From Methanobacteriaceae archaeon UBA349 (GTDB taxonomy: Archaea > Methanobacteriota > Methanobacteria > Methanobacteriales > Methanobacteriaceae), in assembly GCA_002509745.1 (NCBI GenBank), contig DAWK01000038.1, forward strand, positions 1 to 23,564: DNA of 23,564 nt. Direction: 5' to 3'. Shown here in pieces: positions 1 to 8,899 of this stretch. Below the pieces are notes generated by a model that worked only from the letters and a program-made list of their open reading frames with translations, did not search any database and had not been told where the DNA came from. The stretch's first letter is position 1, and each line of letters opens with the position of its first letter. The translations under genes were made by a program, and so were the position numbers.

Positions 1-146
1 CTACCAACCCCGGTTGTATGAGTGCGGCTCGTATGGCCATGGACGCTAAGACCGAAGCCGAGAAGGTTGAAGGTATTGACAAAGCTGAAGTTACTGTTGC
101 TGGCCATATGATGGCCGATGCCATTAATGAAATGGTTAACAAATAA
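1..146 (+). CDS. C-terminal fragment of a probable MIP18/DUF59-family Fe-S cluster assembly factor (5' end outside window)
   Basis: An open frame is already running at base 3 and ends at TAA 144-146, giving about 47 residues. It begins T-N-P-G-C. A stretch E-K-V-E-G-I-D-K-A-E-V-T-V follows, and the end reads G-H-M-M-A-D-A-I-N-E-M-V-N-K. MIP18/DUF59 (PaaD-like) proteins have a T-x-P-x-C motif holding a reactive cysteine, then a 'GV-x-x-V-x-V' strand, and archaeal members often end in an H-x-x-A-x-x-I-N-like helix, so the order fits. These proteins help deliver Fe-S clusters to client enzymes in the cytoplasm. The N-terminal half is missing, so the family call rests on a short tail only. It could also be another small cysteine-containing protein. 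Confidence 0.5.
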   Translation, partial: TNPGCMSAARMAMDAKTEAEKVEGIDKAEVTVAGHMMADAINEMVNK

Positions 147-241
147 TTTAGCTTACTATATTTAATTAATAAATTAATTAGCATAAAATTTATTTTTTTA
201 TATATTCTATTTTTATTTTATAGTTTATTTTTGGTGATTAT

Positions 242-787
242 ATGGTATCCTGGAATATAGCAGCAGTGGTAGGTGTTCCAGGAGTGGGAAAAACATCACT
301 CTGTAAAAGTGCTGTTAAATCACTGGGATGCAATTACATCAATTATGGAGATTTGATGTTAGAAATTGCCCGGGATAAAACCCTGGCTGAAACTGATAAA
401 GAAATGTTCGCATTAGATATGGAATTGCAGTATGATATATGGAAAGAAGCAGCCCATAAAATTAATGAGAGAGAACATGTTCTTGTAGATCTGCATGGCC
501 TGGATCAATCTCCTGAAGGGTACCTTTTTTCATTGCCTTTAGAAATCATTTGCCCTTCCACAATCGCCATAGTTGAAGCATCTCCTGAAAATATACTTTT
601 TCGCCGGAGAAATGATTTTTTAAAAGATCGTATAAAAGACGATTTTCGAAGTTTAACAGAGCATATGAAGATGCTTAGAATTTCTATGTCTATTGCATCA
701 GTTATTTTAGGAAGTACTGTTTATTTACTTCAAAATGATGAAATAAACAAATCAAAAAAAGAATTAATAGACATACTAAGTTTTTAG
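242..787 (+). CDS. adkA: Archaeal-type adenylate kinase (AdkA-like)
   Basis: A 181-residue P-loop kinase. The N-terminal Walker A is G-V-P-G-V-G-K-T (residues 11-18). L-V-D-L-H-G near residues 81-86 is followed by S-P-E-G-Y-L-F-S-L-P, which lines up with the V-V-D-T-H...P-K-G-Y-L-P-G-L-P segment of methanogen AdkA. An arginine-rich lid R-R-R-N-D-F-L-K-D-R lies at 121-130. Family knowledge: archaeal adenylate kinases interconvert AMP + ATP and 2 ADP in the cytoplasm and are about 180-195 residues with a short lid, as here. The start is ATG 242 with a GGTGA ribosome site at 233-237. The match is clear but not close, so it could be a second, divergent AdkA paralogue with a different nucleotide preference. 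It stands alone, followed by tRNA-Ile. Confidence 0.75.
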   Translation: MVSWNIAAVVGVPGVGKTSLCKSAVKSLGCNYINYGDLMLEIARDKTLAETDKEMFALDMELQYDIWKEAAHKINEREHVLVDLHGLDQSPEGYLFSLPLEIICPSTIAIVEASPENILFRRRNDFLKDRIKDDFRSLTEHMKMLRISMSIASVILGSTVYLLQNDEINKSKKELIDILSF

Positions 788-959
788 AGGATAAAATAGG
801 AATTAAGACAATTTAATCCTTTATTTGCAATGGATCATTTAAAAAGCGTAAAGGATATATACTAGAAACATCAAAGGTTGAGAATACCCCTTTTATTCTG
901 AAATAATGAAGTTAAATAGGAATAATGTTTCATAACATTTTCTAATACCTGTTTATCAG
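788..959. other. Spacer between adkA and tRNA-Ile with two small hairpins
   Basis: There is no gene here. Two small inverted repeats are visible: AGAATA 881-886 with TATTCT 894-899, and AATGTT 925-930 with AACATT 935-940 (second pair placed to within a few bases). A TATA-like GGATATATAC lies near 853-862, about 100 bases before the tRNA. A tRNA promoter that far upstream would need a long 5' leader removed by RNase P. The hairpins may belong to that leader or to the end of the adkA transcript; neither use is shown. Confidence 0.25.
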
Positions 960-1032
<73 letters not shown>

Positions 1033-1435
1033 TTTTGCTTTTAATTTTGAATTAAATAAATTAAATAGATTTTTTACTCTTTTTAGAATATTTTAAGACG
1101 ATTTCTATTATTCTAAATTAATTTTCTACTAAATTAATATGAAATTTTTATTTTAAAATAGTATAAAATAGTGGACTTTTTTAATTACGATTTTAAGCAA
1201 ACCAGATATAATAAATTTTAAATTATGTATCCTAGCTTAATTAAAAATAAGCGATTTAAAGTCGTATTAAGTAAAAATAATGCAAAAAAATAAGGTAATT
1301 GAATAATAAAATTACCTTGCTCCAGCCTCAGGTATGTATACAAGTACAATATATAATTTATTTTATTAAAAAAATTTTATTTTGTGGTATAAATAATTAG
1401 TGAAATAAAAAAAGATGTAAAAATAGTGATTTATC
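1033..1435. other. AT-rich spacer between tRNA-Ile and the end of the trp operon
   Basis: No open frame with a ribosome site or recognisable product was found in 403 bases. The stretch holds the proposed trp terminator (1284-1318). Two further A7 runs at 1368-1374 and 1407-1413 read as T7 on the leftward transcript, so transcription leaving trpD meets three T-tracts in series. A locally GC-richer patch at about 1315-1345 contains the palindromes CCTCAGG and GTATAC and then AGTACA; its role is unknown. Confidence 0.5.
1284..1318 (-). terminator. Hairpin plus T7 terminator downstream of trpD
   Basis: A perfect 9-bp inverted repeat, AAGGTAATT 1292-1300 and AATTACCTT 1310-1318, encloses a 9-base loop. 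On the leftward strand the stem is followed directly by ATTTTTTTGC (A7 at 1284-1290 on the plus strand). That is the layout of an intrinsic terminator, lying 118 bases past the trpD stop. Archaeal RNA polymerase stops mainly on T-tracts; the hairpin may instead protect the 3' end. Both readings place the operon end here. Confidence 0.55.
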
Positions 1436-2476
1436 CTAATTACTAGTTTTAATAAATTTTTTTAATTTTTCAATTGATTTTCCAGATTTAACAGCACGAT
1501 AAGCAATTTGAGTTCCTTCAATCAAATTATTGGACTTACCAGATAAATATATAATGGCCCCTGCATTAGCTAGAGCAATTTCTAAACGAGCCTTGTCCAT
1601 GATGGAATCGTTCTTACCATTTAAAACATCCAGAAAAATTTCAAGATTTTCTTCTAGAGTTTCCGGGGCCTTAATAAGATCACTTTTAGTTTTTTGAATT
1701 CCAAAATCTTCAGGATTTAATTTTTTTATTTCAATACTACCCTGATCAAGAAATGCAACCAGTGTAGGGCCAACATTGGAAATTTCATCCATTCCCTGTT
1801 CTTCATTTTCATCAAAACCGTGTACTACCATTGCCCGCTCGACACCAAGATTATTGAGAACATTAGCCATTATTTCCACATAATTAGCATCAAATACTCC
1901 TAAAAGTTGTATATTAGCTCCAGCAGGAGATGTTAGTGGGCCTAAAATATTGAAAACTGTTCTTATACCTAAAACGTGGCGGACAGGCATTACATTTCGG
2001 GTTGCTGGGTGAAAATTAGGAGCGAACATAAAGCCCATGCCTGATTCTTCCAGGCATTTAGAGACAATTTCAGGAGAAGCATCAATTTTAACACCCGCTG
2101 CTTCTAATATGTCCGCGCCGCCACAAGAACTGGTGACTGCCCGATTACCATGCTTGGCCACATTAACTCCTGTCGAAGAAGCAATTACAGCTGCGGCAGT
2201 ACTTACATTAAAAGTTTTAAGTGTATCGCCTCCAGTACCACAAGTATCAACTAATTCCACACCTTTAGAAACATTAAGGGGGGTGCAAGCTCCTCGCATG
2301 GCCTTAGCAAAGCCAGTTATTTCGTCTACAGTTTCACCTTTGGTGGCTAAGGCTGCTAAAAGGGCAGCTATATGAATATCGCTGGCATTTCCAGATATCA
2401 TCTCTTCCATACATTGAAAGGCCTCATATTCACTTAAATTTTTCCCAGAAACTATTTTTTGAATATATGTAATCAC
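1436..2476 (-). CDS. trpD: Anthranilate phosphoribosyltransferase
   Basis: Transfers phosphoribose from PRPP to anthranilate, the second step of tryptophan synthesis. The PRPP loop D-T-C-G-T-G-G-D-T is at about residues 77-85, followed by K-T-F-N-V-S-T, the anthranilate-side K-H-G-N-R at about 108-112, and a D-E-I-S-N-V-G-P-T metal-site stretch. Length (346) is normal for a stand-alone TrpD. The frame also allows TTG at 2479, but GGTGA at 2481-2485 lies only one base from that codon and four bases from GTG 2476, so GTG 2476 is preferred. trpD is the last gene of the operon and is separated from trpA by 233 AT-rich bases, whereas several upstream genes overlap. It may therefore be partly uncoupled from them. 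Confidence 0.95.
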   Translation of the reverse strand: MITYIQKIVSGKNLSEYEAFQCMEEMISGNASDIHIAALLAALATKGETVDEITGFAKAMRGACTPLNVSKGVELVDTCGTGGDTLKTFNVSTAAAVIASSTGVNVAKHGNRAVTSSCGGADILEAAGVKIDASPEIVSKCLEESGMGFMFAPNFHPATRNVMPVRHVLGIRTVFNILGPLTSPAGANIQLLGVFDANYVEIMANVLNNLGVERAMVVHGFDENEEQGMDEISNVGPTLVAFLDQGSIEIKKLNPEDFGIQKTKSDLIKAPETLEENLEIFLDVLNGKNDSIMDKARLEIALANAGAIIYLSGKSNNLIEGTQIAYRAVKSGKSIEKLKKFIKTSN

Positions 2477-2709
2477 CAAATCACCTTATTAATTTTAAAT
2501 AATTTTTAAATAATTGAGTTAAATAAATTAATTAAATTAAATACTCAAATTTTAATTATAGTTAGTTATTAAATCAAACGTTATCCTAAATTCGATATAG
2601 AAAAAAATAAAAAAATTAACCAGAAATCAAAATAAAGATAAAATAACAATTAAATGTCACTTAGTCCATAATAAATGCTATTTAAAGTTTTATAGTCCCT
2701 GATTTATTG
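2477..2709. other. Long intra-operon spacer between trpA and trpD
   Basis: No gene is present. Leftward transcripts pass through two adjacent T7 tracts (plus-strand A7 at 2601-2607 and 2609-2615, split by one T). In archaea this kind of sequence can release RNA polymerase. Between the tracts and trpD the sequence is almost pure A/T with several TATA-like stretches, so a second promoter for trpD is possible but cannot be pinned down. The spacer is conspicuous in an operon whose other junctions include four-base overlaps. Confidence 0.4.
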
Positions 2710-3594
2710 TTAGTTTATCTTATTTTTTGTGGCCTCTTTTAGCTTCCGGGTGTAATCTCCAATTTCTTCCAGCATTTTCTCTTTTTGATTAAGATTTTGA
2801 GCAATTATATCAATAATGGCACTGCCTACAATAGCCCCTTCTGCACCGGCCTTAATGACCTCTTTCACATGTGAAGGTTTTGAAATACCAAAGCCCACCA
2901 TTAAAGGCAAGTCATTGTGTGCTCTTATTCTTTTTATAAGGTCTACCGTACTGGTTTTAACCTCGCTCCTGGCCCCCGTGACTCCCATAACCGAAACCAA
3001 GTATGTAAAACCTGAGGAAAACTCAGAAATAGTTTTCAGACGTTCATTGGTAGTGGTCTGGGCAGCTAAAAATATCTGATTAACACCATATGTTCTAGCA
3101 GCTTTTACAGCATCTGATGCTTCTTCGGGGGGTAAGTCAGCAGATAAAATAGCATTGAGGCCATTCTCATGTGCTTGTTTGTAAAAAAGATCTATACCTC
3201 TTTTATAAATTAGATTATAATAGACCAAGAGGCCAATAGGAATAGAAGTAAATTCTCTTATCCTTCGAATAAACTCAAAACCTTTATCAGTAGTCATTCC
3301 TGAATTAAGAGCCCTTACATCTGCATCCTGAACAGTAGGTCCATCAGCGATAGGGTCTGAAAATGCAAATCCAATTTCCAGGGCATCCGCTCCATTTTCC
3401 ACCAGAGTTTTCACAATTTCCAGTGAGGTATCAAATTCAGGGTCTCCAGCCACCACAAAAGGAACGAAGGCCCCTTCATTTTTGGTTTCGACTCTTTTAA
3501 ACATTTCTTCATAGCTTTCTATGTAAAGTGACTTTTTAGAAGTTAAGTTTTTAGAAGTTGATTTGTTAGAATCTTCACCCATATTTTCACTCAT
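2710..3594 (-). CDS. trpA: Tryptophan synthase alpha chain
   Basis: Cleaves indole-3-glycerol phosphate to indole and glyceraldehyde-3-phosphate, and passes indole through a tunnel to TrpB. The catalytic pair is present in [17 protein letters not shown]73 and D84, with the 11-residue spacing of E49 and D60 in the enteric enzyme. A phosphate-binding G-F-G-I-S stretch and V-G-S-A-I follow. Length is 294, against about 250-270 usual. The excess is an S/N/K-rich N-terminal extension of about 25 residues before Y-E-E-M-F-K-R, where the family normally begins. The start codon overlaps the trpB stop by four bases (ATGA), which favours this upstream start and translational coupling. Confidence 0.95.
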   Translation of the reverse strand: MSENMGEDSNKSTSKNLTSKKSLYIESYEEMFKRVETKNEGAFVPFVVAGDPEFDTSLEIVKTLVENGADALEIGFAFSDPIADGPTVQDADVRALNSGMTTDKGFEFIRRIREFTSIPIGLLVYYNLIYKRGIDLFYKQAHENGLNAILSADLPPEEASDAVKAARTYGVNQIFLAAQTTTNERLKTISEFSSGFTYLVSVMGVTGARSEVKTSTVDLIKRIRAHNDLPLMVGFGISKPSHVKEVIKAGAEGAIVGSAIIDIIAQNLNQKEKMLEEIGDYTRKLKEATKNKIN

Positions 3595-4772
3595 ACTTCC
3601 ACCCCCAGAAGTTTAGCCGCTAAAAACATGTCTTTATCTCCCCTTCCCGAAAGATTCACTACGATTGTTTTTCCCTTATTTTCCGGCATTTTAGCATATT
3701 TCTCAGCATAGGCCACCGCATGAGCACTTTCTAATGCAGGCATTATGCCCTCATACTTGGATAAAAGCTGGAATCCTTTAAGGGCTTCTTCATCAGTGAT
3801 AGGAACATAATTAGTCCTTCCAATAGTTTTAAGGTAGGAATGTTCTGGTCCTACGCCAGGATAATCCAATCCTGCGGAAACAGAATGGGCTTCAGTAATC
3901 TGGCCATCATTATCCTGCAGAACATAAGATAATGATCCATGAAGAACTCCCTCACTTCCTGCACTTAGAGTGGCACCGTGATGGCCGCTTTCAATTCCAT
4001 CTCCACCACCTTCCACACCAATCAATTCCACATCCTTATCAGACACAAATTCTGAGAATATACCAATAGAATTACTTCCACCACCAACACAAGCAATAAT
4101 TGTATCTGGAAGATTATTTTCAAGTTCAAGTATCTGTTTTCGGCATTCTTTTCCAATTATAGTTTGGAAATGTTTTACCATGGCCGGGTAAGGATGAGGG
4201 CCCATGGTGGATCCTATCAAGTAATGAGTATTTTCCACATTAGTAATCCAGTCCCTCATGGCCTGATTTATGGCATCTTTAAGGGTTCTGGCACCACTTT
4301 CTACTGGAATCACCTTTGCACCAGAAACTTCCATTCTAAATACATTTAGACGCTGCCGATCAACATCTTCACTACCCATATAAACGTCCACTGGAATGTC
4401 CAGCATTGCCCCTACCGCAGCGGTTGCAATTCCGTGCTGGCCAGCACCCGTTTCAGCAATTATTCTATCCTTACCCATATATTGGGCCAATAATCCCTGG
4501 CCGAGAGTATTATTTATTTTATGGGCCCCCGTATGGAGCATGTCCTCCCGTTTGAGGTATATTTTACATCCTAATTTTTTTGAAAGGTTTTTGGCCAGAT
4601 ACAGGCCAGTGGGCCTGCCTGCGAATTCCTTTAAGTAGAAGTCTAAATCCTGGTTAAATTGTTTATCATCTTTATATTTTAAAAATGCACTTTCAAGCTC
4701 TTCAAGTGCTGGAATAAGTAATTCCGGGACGAAAATTCCCCCATATTTTCCAAACTTTCCATCCATAATCAT
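3591..4772 (-). CDS. trpB: Tryptophan synthase beta chain (TrpB1 type)
   Basis: A PLP enzyme that condenses indole with serine to give tryptophan. It carries the PLP-lysine motif H-T-G-A-H-K-I-N-N (K85), the catalytic-glutamate stretch A-E-T-G-A-G-Q-H-G (E107) and the phosphate-binding G-G-G-S-N-S. The 393-residue length and the compact [11 protein letters not shown]-terminus are those of TrpB1, the form that pairs with TrpA, and not of the longer TrpB2. The start ATG has GGTGA upstream with about five bases spacing; a second in-frame ATG is two codons later. trpA follows with a four-base overlap. Upstream, 193 bases separate it from trpF. Confidence 0.96.
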   Translation of the reverse strand: MIMDGKFGKYGGIFVPELLIPALEELESAFLKYKDDKQFNQDLDFYLKEFAGRPTGLYLAKNLSKKLGCKIYLKREDMLHTGAHKINNTLGQGLLAQYMGKDRIIAETGAGQHGIATAAVGAMLDIPVDVYMGSEDVDRQRLNVFRMEVSGAKVIPVESGARTLKDAINQAMRDWITNVENTHYLIGSTMGPHPYPAMVKHFQTIIGKECRKQILELENNLPDTIIACVGGGSNSIGIFSEFVSDKDVELIGVEGGGDGIESGHHGATLSAGSEGVLHGSLSYVLQDNDGQITEAHSVSAGLDYPGVGPEHSYLKTIGRTNYVPITDEEALKGFQLLSKYEGIMPALESAHAVAYAEKYAKMPENKGKTIVVNLSGRGDKDMFLAAKLLGVEV

Positions 4773-4965
4773 TTCATCACCACAGTTTTATATTTAAATT
4801 AAATGAGTATTTTATATTGATATTTGTTATTTTTAGATTTCTTCTGATTATTGAAGCAATTTTAATGCCATTATCTTAAATAAATTTTATTAATAATTTT
4901 AATTGATATTTGGGCCATTTCTAATCAGTATTGGAATTATATCATAGCCTTGAACTTAGTTCATT

Positions 4966-5751
4966 TTATTGCCAGTTAAATCCTTTAATTAGATGCATTA
5001 ATTCTTTTATTTTGTCTTTATTTTTAATTCCTGGTGAATCCTCTAGGGAAGAATTGAAATCAACAACATTGAAGAATTGGCTAAATACATTACCTTCTTT
5101 TTTTATCTGGTTAGTATCCATTCCACCCGCTAAGAATATCTTAATATCATCATTAGCAGCTTTAGCAATTTTAGCAGATTCTATGGCCAAAGGAATAGGT
5201 ATTTGTTTTCCAGTTCCACCACTTTTTCCTTTAATTTGAAAATCAAATAATATACCATCGCTAATTTCAGCAAAAGATATGATTTCTTGTTTTTTAGTTT
5301 CTTCCAAAGAATTTCCATGTCTATCTTCATGTTCATTAGAAAGGCCTATAACAGTTATTAGCTTAATTAGATTTCCAGTTATATTCTGAGTCGTGTTCCG
5401 AGCAATCAAATTTCTTTTAGAAATTGATGAAGAATCCTTTTCTTCATTTAGTCTATTTTTTAATTCCTTAAATCCATTTAAATCCATTCCATGGAGTTGA
5501 ATATTATTAATTCCAGATTTTACTATTGTATCATAGGCTTCATCAGTTGTTTCAGGTTCTAAAACCAAAACTGCCTTATTTTTATTATTTAGTGCACTTA
5601 ACATCTCTTGAATTTGGGCCATAACCTGGAATCTGGGAGACCTCTTGACATTAATAAATCCAACATAATCTGCACCCTGAGTTTCGGCACATTTTAAGTC
5701 ATCCGCACGAGTTATGCCACAGATTTTTACCTGGATTTTATTTTTTGACAT
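4966..5751 (-). CDS. trpF: Phosphoribosylanthranilate isomerase
   Basis: Catalyses the Amadori rearrangement of phosphoribosylanthranilate. The catalytic cysteine is in V-K-I-C-G-I-T-R (C11). The catalytic aspartate is in G-I-L-F-D-F (D170), followed by K-S-G-G-T-G-K. The final phosphate region reads L-A-G-G-M and V-V-D-F-N-S-S-L-E-D-S-P-G-I-K. Length is 261, well over the usual 200-220. Part of the excess is a hydrophilic S/N/K/T-rich segment at about residues 104-126, between I-Q-L-H-G and the next strand, and another polar stretch (N-E-H-E-D-R-H-G-N) near 139-147. Both lie between strands rather than in the active site, so activity is expected. It starts 60 bases after the trpC stop. Confidence 0.93.
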   Translation of the reverse strand: MSKNKIQVKICGITRADDLKCAETQGADYVGFINVKRSPRFQVMAQIQEMLSALNNKNKAVLVLEPETTDEAYDTIVKSGINNIQLHGMDLNGFKELKNRLNEEKDSSSISKRNLIARNTTQNITGNLIKLITVIGLSNEHEDRHGNSLEETKKQEIISFAEISDGILFDFQIKGKSGGTGKQIPIPLAIESAKIAKAANDDIKIFLAGGMDTNQIKKEGNVFSQFFNVVDFNSSLEDSPGIKNKDKIKELMHLIKGFNWQ

Positions 5752-5811
5752 GATAAAATCTCCTCAAGACAATCAAATTTCTTTGAACTTTTTTGAGAAT
5801 TTTGAGGGTTT

Positions 5812-6702
5812 TTAAGCAAATTGTTCAAAAGATCCATCTCCAGTTCTGTTTTTGGTGTGTGCACGTGATTTTTTGGGATTCGACTTGTGATAAAGCTCAG
5901 AAGAATTTTTTGACATTTGAATAAATCTCTGAATTGTTTCTACAACATTATCAGACTGCATTACACTGGTTCCAATCAATAATGCATCAACACCATATCC
6001 ACACACCGTTTTCACATCTTCCAAATTGTTTATACCACTTTCTGAAACCAGAACTATATCTTCAGGAATCAATGGGGCCACAGCTTTGGTCCTTTTTAAA
6101 TCTATACTGAAATCTTTAAAACTGCGATTGTTAATTCCTACGATTTCCGCATCCGCATCTATAGCTTTAAAAACATCAATTGAATTTTTACATTCCACCA
6201 GTGGTTCCATTCCCAGCGAACGGCAAGTTTCTATCCCAGCAGAAATATCTGGATATATTTCACTCATTAAAAGGACAGAACTTGCTCCATGAGCTCTTGC
6301 TTCAAATATTTGATATTCATCCAAAAGAAAATCTTTTCTCATAATAGGAACATCAATTAGTTTTGAAGCTTGATCCAGAAATTCAATATTTCCCTTGAAA
6401 AATTTTTCTTCAGTTAATATAGAAACAGCACTGGCCCCTCCATCTTTATAAAGCATTAAAGTTTCTTCTAATCCCCTGGAAGATATATCTCCAAGAGATG
6501 GAGAAGCTGGTTTATATTCACAAATTAATGGAAATGTTTCTTTACTTTTTAAGGCTTTTTTAAAGTTTTTTGGATCATCTGCATCTTTTAAATCCTTTTT
6601 GATTTCTTCAATGGGACTTTTAATCATTGATTTTTTTAAATCAACCATTCTTTGTTCGAGGATCTGATCAATGGTTATTTTTTTGGTTATTTCAGAACTC
6701 AT
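5812..6702 (-). CDS. trpC: Indole-3-glycerol phosphate synthase
   Basis: Closes the indole ring by decarboxylative cyclisation of CdRP. The catalytic set is complete: E62 and K64 in C-E-Y-K-P-A-S-P-S, K123 in M-R-K-D-F, E170 in P-L-V-E, N191 in V-G-I-N-N-R, and E221-S222 in L-V-S-E-S-G-I. The usual TIM-barrel ends near residue 262 (Q-R-F-I-Q-M). A basic, S/N/K-rich tail of about 34 residues extends beyond it to give 296 residues; I know of no function for the tail. The start overlaps the end of trpG by four bases. No fusion to trpF is present; the two are separate genes here. Confidence 0.95.
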   Translation of the reverse strand: MSSEITKKITIDQILEQRMVDLKKSMIKSPIEEIKKDLKDADDPKNFKKALKSKETFPLICEYKPASPSLGDISSRGLEETLMLYKDGGASAVSILTEEKFFKGNIEFLDQASKLIDVPIMRKDFLLDEYQIFEARAHGASSVLLMSEIYPDISAGIETCRSLGMEPLVECKNSIDVFKAIDADAEIVGINNRSFKDFSIDLKRTKAVAPLIPEDIVLVSESGINNLEDVKTVCGYGVDALLIGTSVMQSDNVVETIQRFIQMSKNSSELYHKSNPKKSRAHTKNRTGDGSFEQFA

Positions 6703-7379
6703 TCCATCACCAAAAAGTTTTTCACAATTTTCTTACCTTCAGAGGTTCCAATAGATTCTGGGTGGAACTGGAGGCCGAAAATAGGATAATCTTTGTGTTT
6801 TAAAGACATTATTATATTATTTTTAGTTCTGGAAGTAATTTCAATGCATTCGGGAGTACTTTGAGAATCACAAATCAAAGAATGATATCTGGCAGCTATT
6901 AATGGCTTGGAAACCTCATTAAATAAGCCAGTACCATCATGAAATATTTCACTTTGTTTTCCATGAACTGGTTCTTCTTTAATGATTTTTCCTCCAAATG
7001 TAGAAAATATACCTTGATGTCCTAAACAAACTCCTAAAACCGGTATTTTATTTCCCAATTTTTTAATTATATCCCTACAGATTCCAAAATCTCTTTCATT
7101 AATTGGATTACCTGGCCCGGGGGAAATAATAATCTTATTTGGATTTAAATCTCTTATTTGAGATAAATTCAGCTCATCATTCCTAATAACCTTTATTTGA
7201 GAGAGCGATTTAACTAAATCATGGTCAATATTAATACCATTAATGTTAGTATTATTAAATGCATTATTAGATTCGTTAGATTCTTCATTAGAATCATTAA
7301 AAAGTTCCTGAACTATCTCTCCAATCATTTGGAAGAGGTTATAGGTGAATGAATCATAGTTGTCAATTATTAATATCAT
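6699..7379 (-). CDS. trpG: Anthranilate synthase component II (glutamine amidotransferase)
   Basis: Supplies ammonia from glutamine to TrpE. The class-I amidotransferase triad is present: C118 in L-G-V-C-L-G-H-Q, and H206 and E208 in Q-F-H-P-E-S. The oxyanion motif S-P-G-P-G-N-P and the N-terminal D-N-Y-D-S-F-T-Y-N-L-F-Q are also there. Length is 226, against about 190-200 usual. The extra residues form an N/S/E-rich low-complexity stretch at about residues 28-52, between the first helix and the second strand, where related enzymes have only a short loop. The start overlaps the trpE stop by four bases, giving tight coupling of the two subunits. Confidence 0.95.
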   Translation of the reverse strand: MILIIDNYDSFTYNLFQMIGEIVQELFNDSNEESNESNNAFNNTNINGINIDHDLVKSLSQIKVIRNDELNLSQIRDLNPNKIIISPGPGNPINERDFGICRDIIKKLGNKIPVLGVCLGHQGIFSTFGGKIIKEEPVHGKQSEIFHDGTGLFNEVSKPLIAARYHSLICDSQSTPECIEITSRTKNNIIMSLKHKDYPIFGLQFHPESIGTSEGKKIVKNFLVME

Positions 7380-8743
7380 TTAGAATCACCTGACATTTCC
7401 AATGAGCTAACTAACGCTCGGGCCTTGTTTTCGCACTCCAAAAACTCATTTTCTGGAACTGAATCATGAACTATTCCAGCTCCGGCCTGTATTTTAGCAT
7501 TTTTCCCCTGGCAAACCATGGAACGAATGGTGATAGCGAAATTAGCATTTCCATTTAATGAAAAGTATCCTAAAGCTCCAGCATAAGCATCACGAGGCTG
7601 ACCTTCCATTTCCTCAATAATTTCCATAGCCCTTATTTTTGGAGCGCCGCTAACCGTTCCTGCAGGGAATATGGCTGAAAAAGCATCAACCGCGGTTTTT
7701 TCCTTTTGTAAATTCCCAGTTACCCTTGATAAAATATGCTGGACATGGGAAAACTTCTTTATATCCATATATTCTGGAACTTTAACTGTTCCAAAGTCAC
7801 TGACTTTTCCCACGTCATTACGGGCTAGATCCACCAGCATTAAATGTTCTGCTTTTTCCTTCTCATCATTAAGAAGATCCTGGGCCAGTTGATTATCATG
7901 AGCAGTATTTTCACCACGAGGACGGGTTCCAGCTATAGGAAATGTTTCTACTTCCCTATTTTCAACTCGAACCAGCATTTCCGGGCTGGATCCAATTATT
8001 TCTCTCTCATCAAGTTTCACATGATACATGTAAGGCGAAGGATTCATTTTTCTTAGAGTATCATAGAAACAAAGTTTATTGCCGGAAATTTTATATTTTT
8101 GGGCATTGGAAATAACCCCTTGGAATATTTCGCCTTCTTTTATTCTTTCTTTTGTCTCTAAAACCATTTTTTCATATTGGTTTTGTGAGAAAAATCTTCC
8201 ATCATTCTTAAAATACATTTTGTCTTCTAAGATATAATCTTCCCGGGCAGTTCTTAGAACTTCTTCCACCCGGTTCTGGCCTAGAGTAACATACTGGCAG
8301 CGACTAGAAAGCTTGTCAAATATAATTCCGTCTAAAAACAAACCAAATTCAAAATCAGGGAATTTTCCAGGGCTTAAGTTGACTGGTTCAAAAAATCGGG
8401 CCGCTTGATAAGAAACATATCCCACCAAACCCCCACAGAATCCTTTTCTATTGTTTCCTCTGTGGATTAATGATCTTATTTCATTGAAAGGATTTTCTGT
8501 ATCAAATTCTTCTACAGCATCTTCTTTTTTAATTTCTAAAAATCCTTCTTTGGCAGTTAGGGTTAATTCTGGTTTAAACCCTAAAAAAGAATATCTGGAC
8601 AAACCACTGTCACTTTCCATGGACTCTAATAAAAAAGTACTGGAATATTTAGAATAAATCTTTTTAAATAATTCAAATGGATCGTTAAAATCCAATGGTA
8701 TTGTTTTAAGGGCTTTTAATTTAATATCGCCAAAAACATTCAC
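7376..8743 (-). CDS. trpE: Anthranilate synthase component I
   Basis: Converts chorismate to anthranilate with TrpG. The N-terminal L-L-E-S (residues 38-41) is the tryptophan feedback-inhibition motif and separates it from PabB and isochorismate synthases. The catalytic domain has [25 protein letters not shown] and A-G-A-G-I-V-H-D-S. Length (455) is normal for archaea. The only start upstream of the conserved region is GTG 8743, because TGA lies three codons before it. Its AGGAG (8747-8743) overlaps the start itself, an unusual arrangement. A short overlapping frame with a better-placed ribosome site lies just upstream (see the mini-ORF entry). It is the first gene of the trp operon. Confidence 0.95.
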   Translation of the reverse strand: MNVFGDIKLKALKTIPLDFNDPFELFKKIYSKYSSTFLLESMESDSGLSRYSFLGFKPELTLTAKEGFLEIKKEDAVEEFDTENPFNEIRSLIHRGNNRKGFCGGLVGYVSYQAARFFEPVNLSPGKFPDFEFGLFLDGIIFDKLSSRCQYVTLGQNRVEEVLRTAREDYILEDKMYFKNDGRFFSQNQYEKMVLETKERIKEGEIFQGVISNAQKYKISGNKLCFYDTLRKMNPSPYMYHVKLDEREIIGSSPEMLVRVENREVETFPIAGTRPRGENTAHDNQLAQDLLNDEKEKAEHLMLVDLARNDVGKVSDFGTVKVPEYMDIKKFSHVQHILSRVTGNLQKEKTAVDAFSAIFPAGTVSGAPKIRAMEIIEEMEGQPRDAYAGALGYFSLNGNANFAITIRSMVCQGKNAKIQAGAGIVHDSVPENEFLECENKARALVSSLEMSGDSK

Positions 8744-8753
8744 TCCTGCTCAT
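8721..8753 (-). other. Possible overlapping mini-ORF at the trpE start ([10 protein letters not shown])
   Basis: ATG 8753 opens a ten-codon frame that includes one tryptophan codon and stops at TAA 8721-8723, 22 bases inside trpE in another frame. Upstream lie GGAG 8766-8769 and AGG 8761-8763, which suit ATG 8753 better than they suit GTG 8743. It could be a translated leader that brings ribosomes to trpE, or chance. No product is claimed. Confidence 0.25.
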
Positions 8754-8879
8754 TTTTACGCCTATCTCCATTAATAATTAATTTTTTATAATTTAAACAA
8801 TTTTGGTAAACAATTGGTCAATTTTGAATTCATCATAAATAATAACCAAATAAAATCTATAACAACTAATTGTCCTATA

Positions 8880-8899
8880 CTATAAAGTACTATTTAAAC
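8880..8899 (-). promoter_or_regulatory. Putative trpE (trp operon) promoter, TATA box
   Basis: On the leftward strand the sequence reads AAAAAAGG then TTTAAATAG (8898-8890), a plausible BRE plus TATA box. A second A/T box, TTTATAG, follows at about 8886-8880. Initiation about 25 bases downstream would give a leader of roughly 115-125 bases before trpE. The AGTACT half of the TRP-box array (8886-8891) overlaps the end of this box, and TGTACA 8906-8911 sits just upstream, so a bound repressor would block TBP/TFB. The position is inferred, not mapped. Confidence 0.45.

Noticed and set aside
2037..2375. Open frame on the plus strand inside trpD
   Set aside because: It is antisense to a complete, motif-rich trpD; it has no ribosome site and no recognisable domain. 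The same reasoning removes the plus-strand frames inside trpA, trpB, trpF, trpC and trpE.
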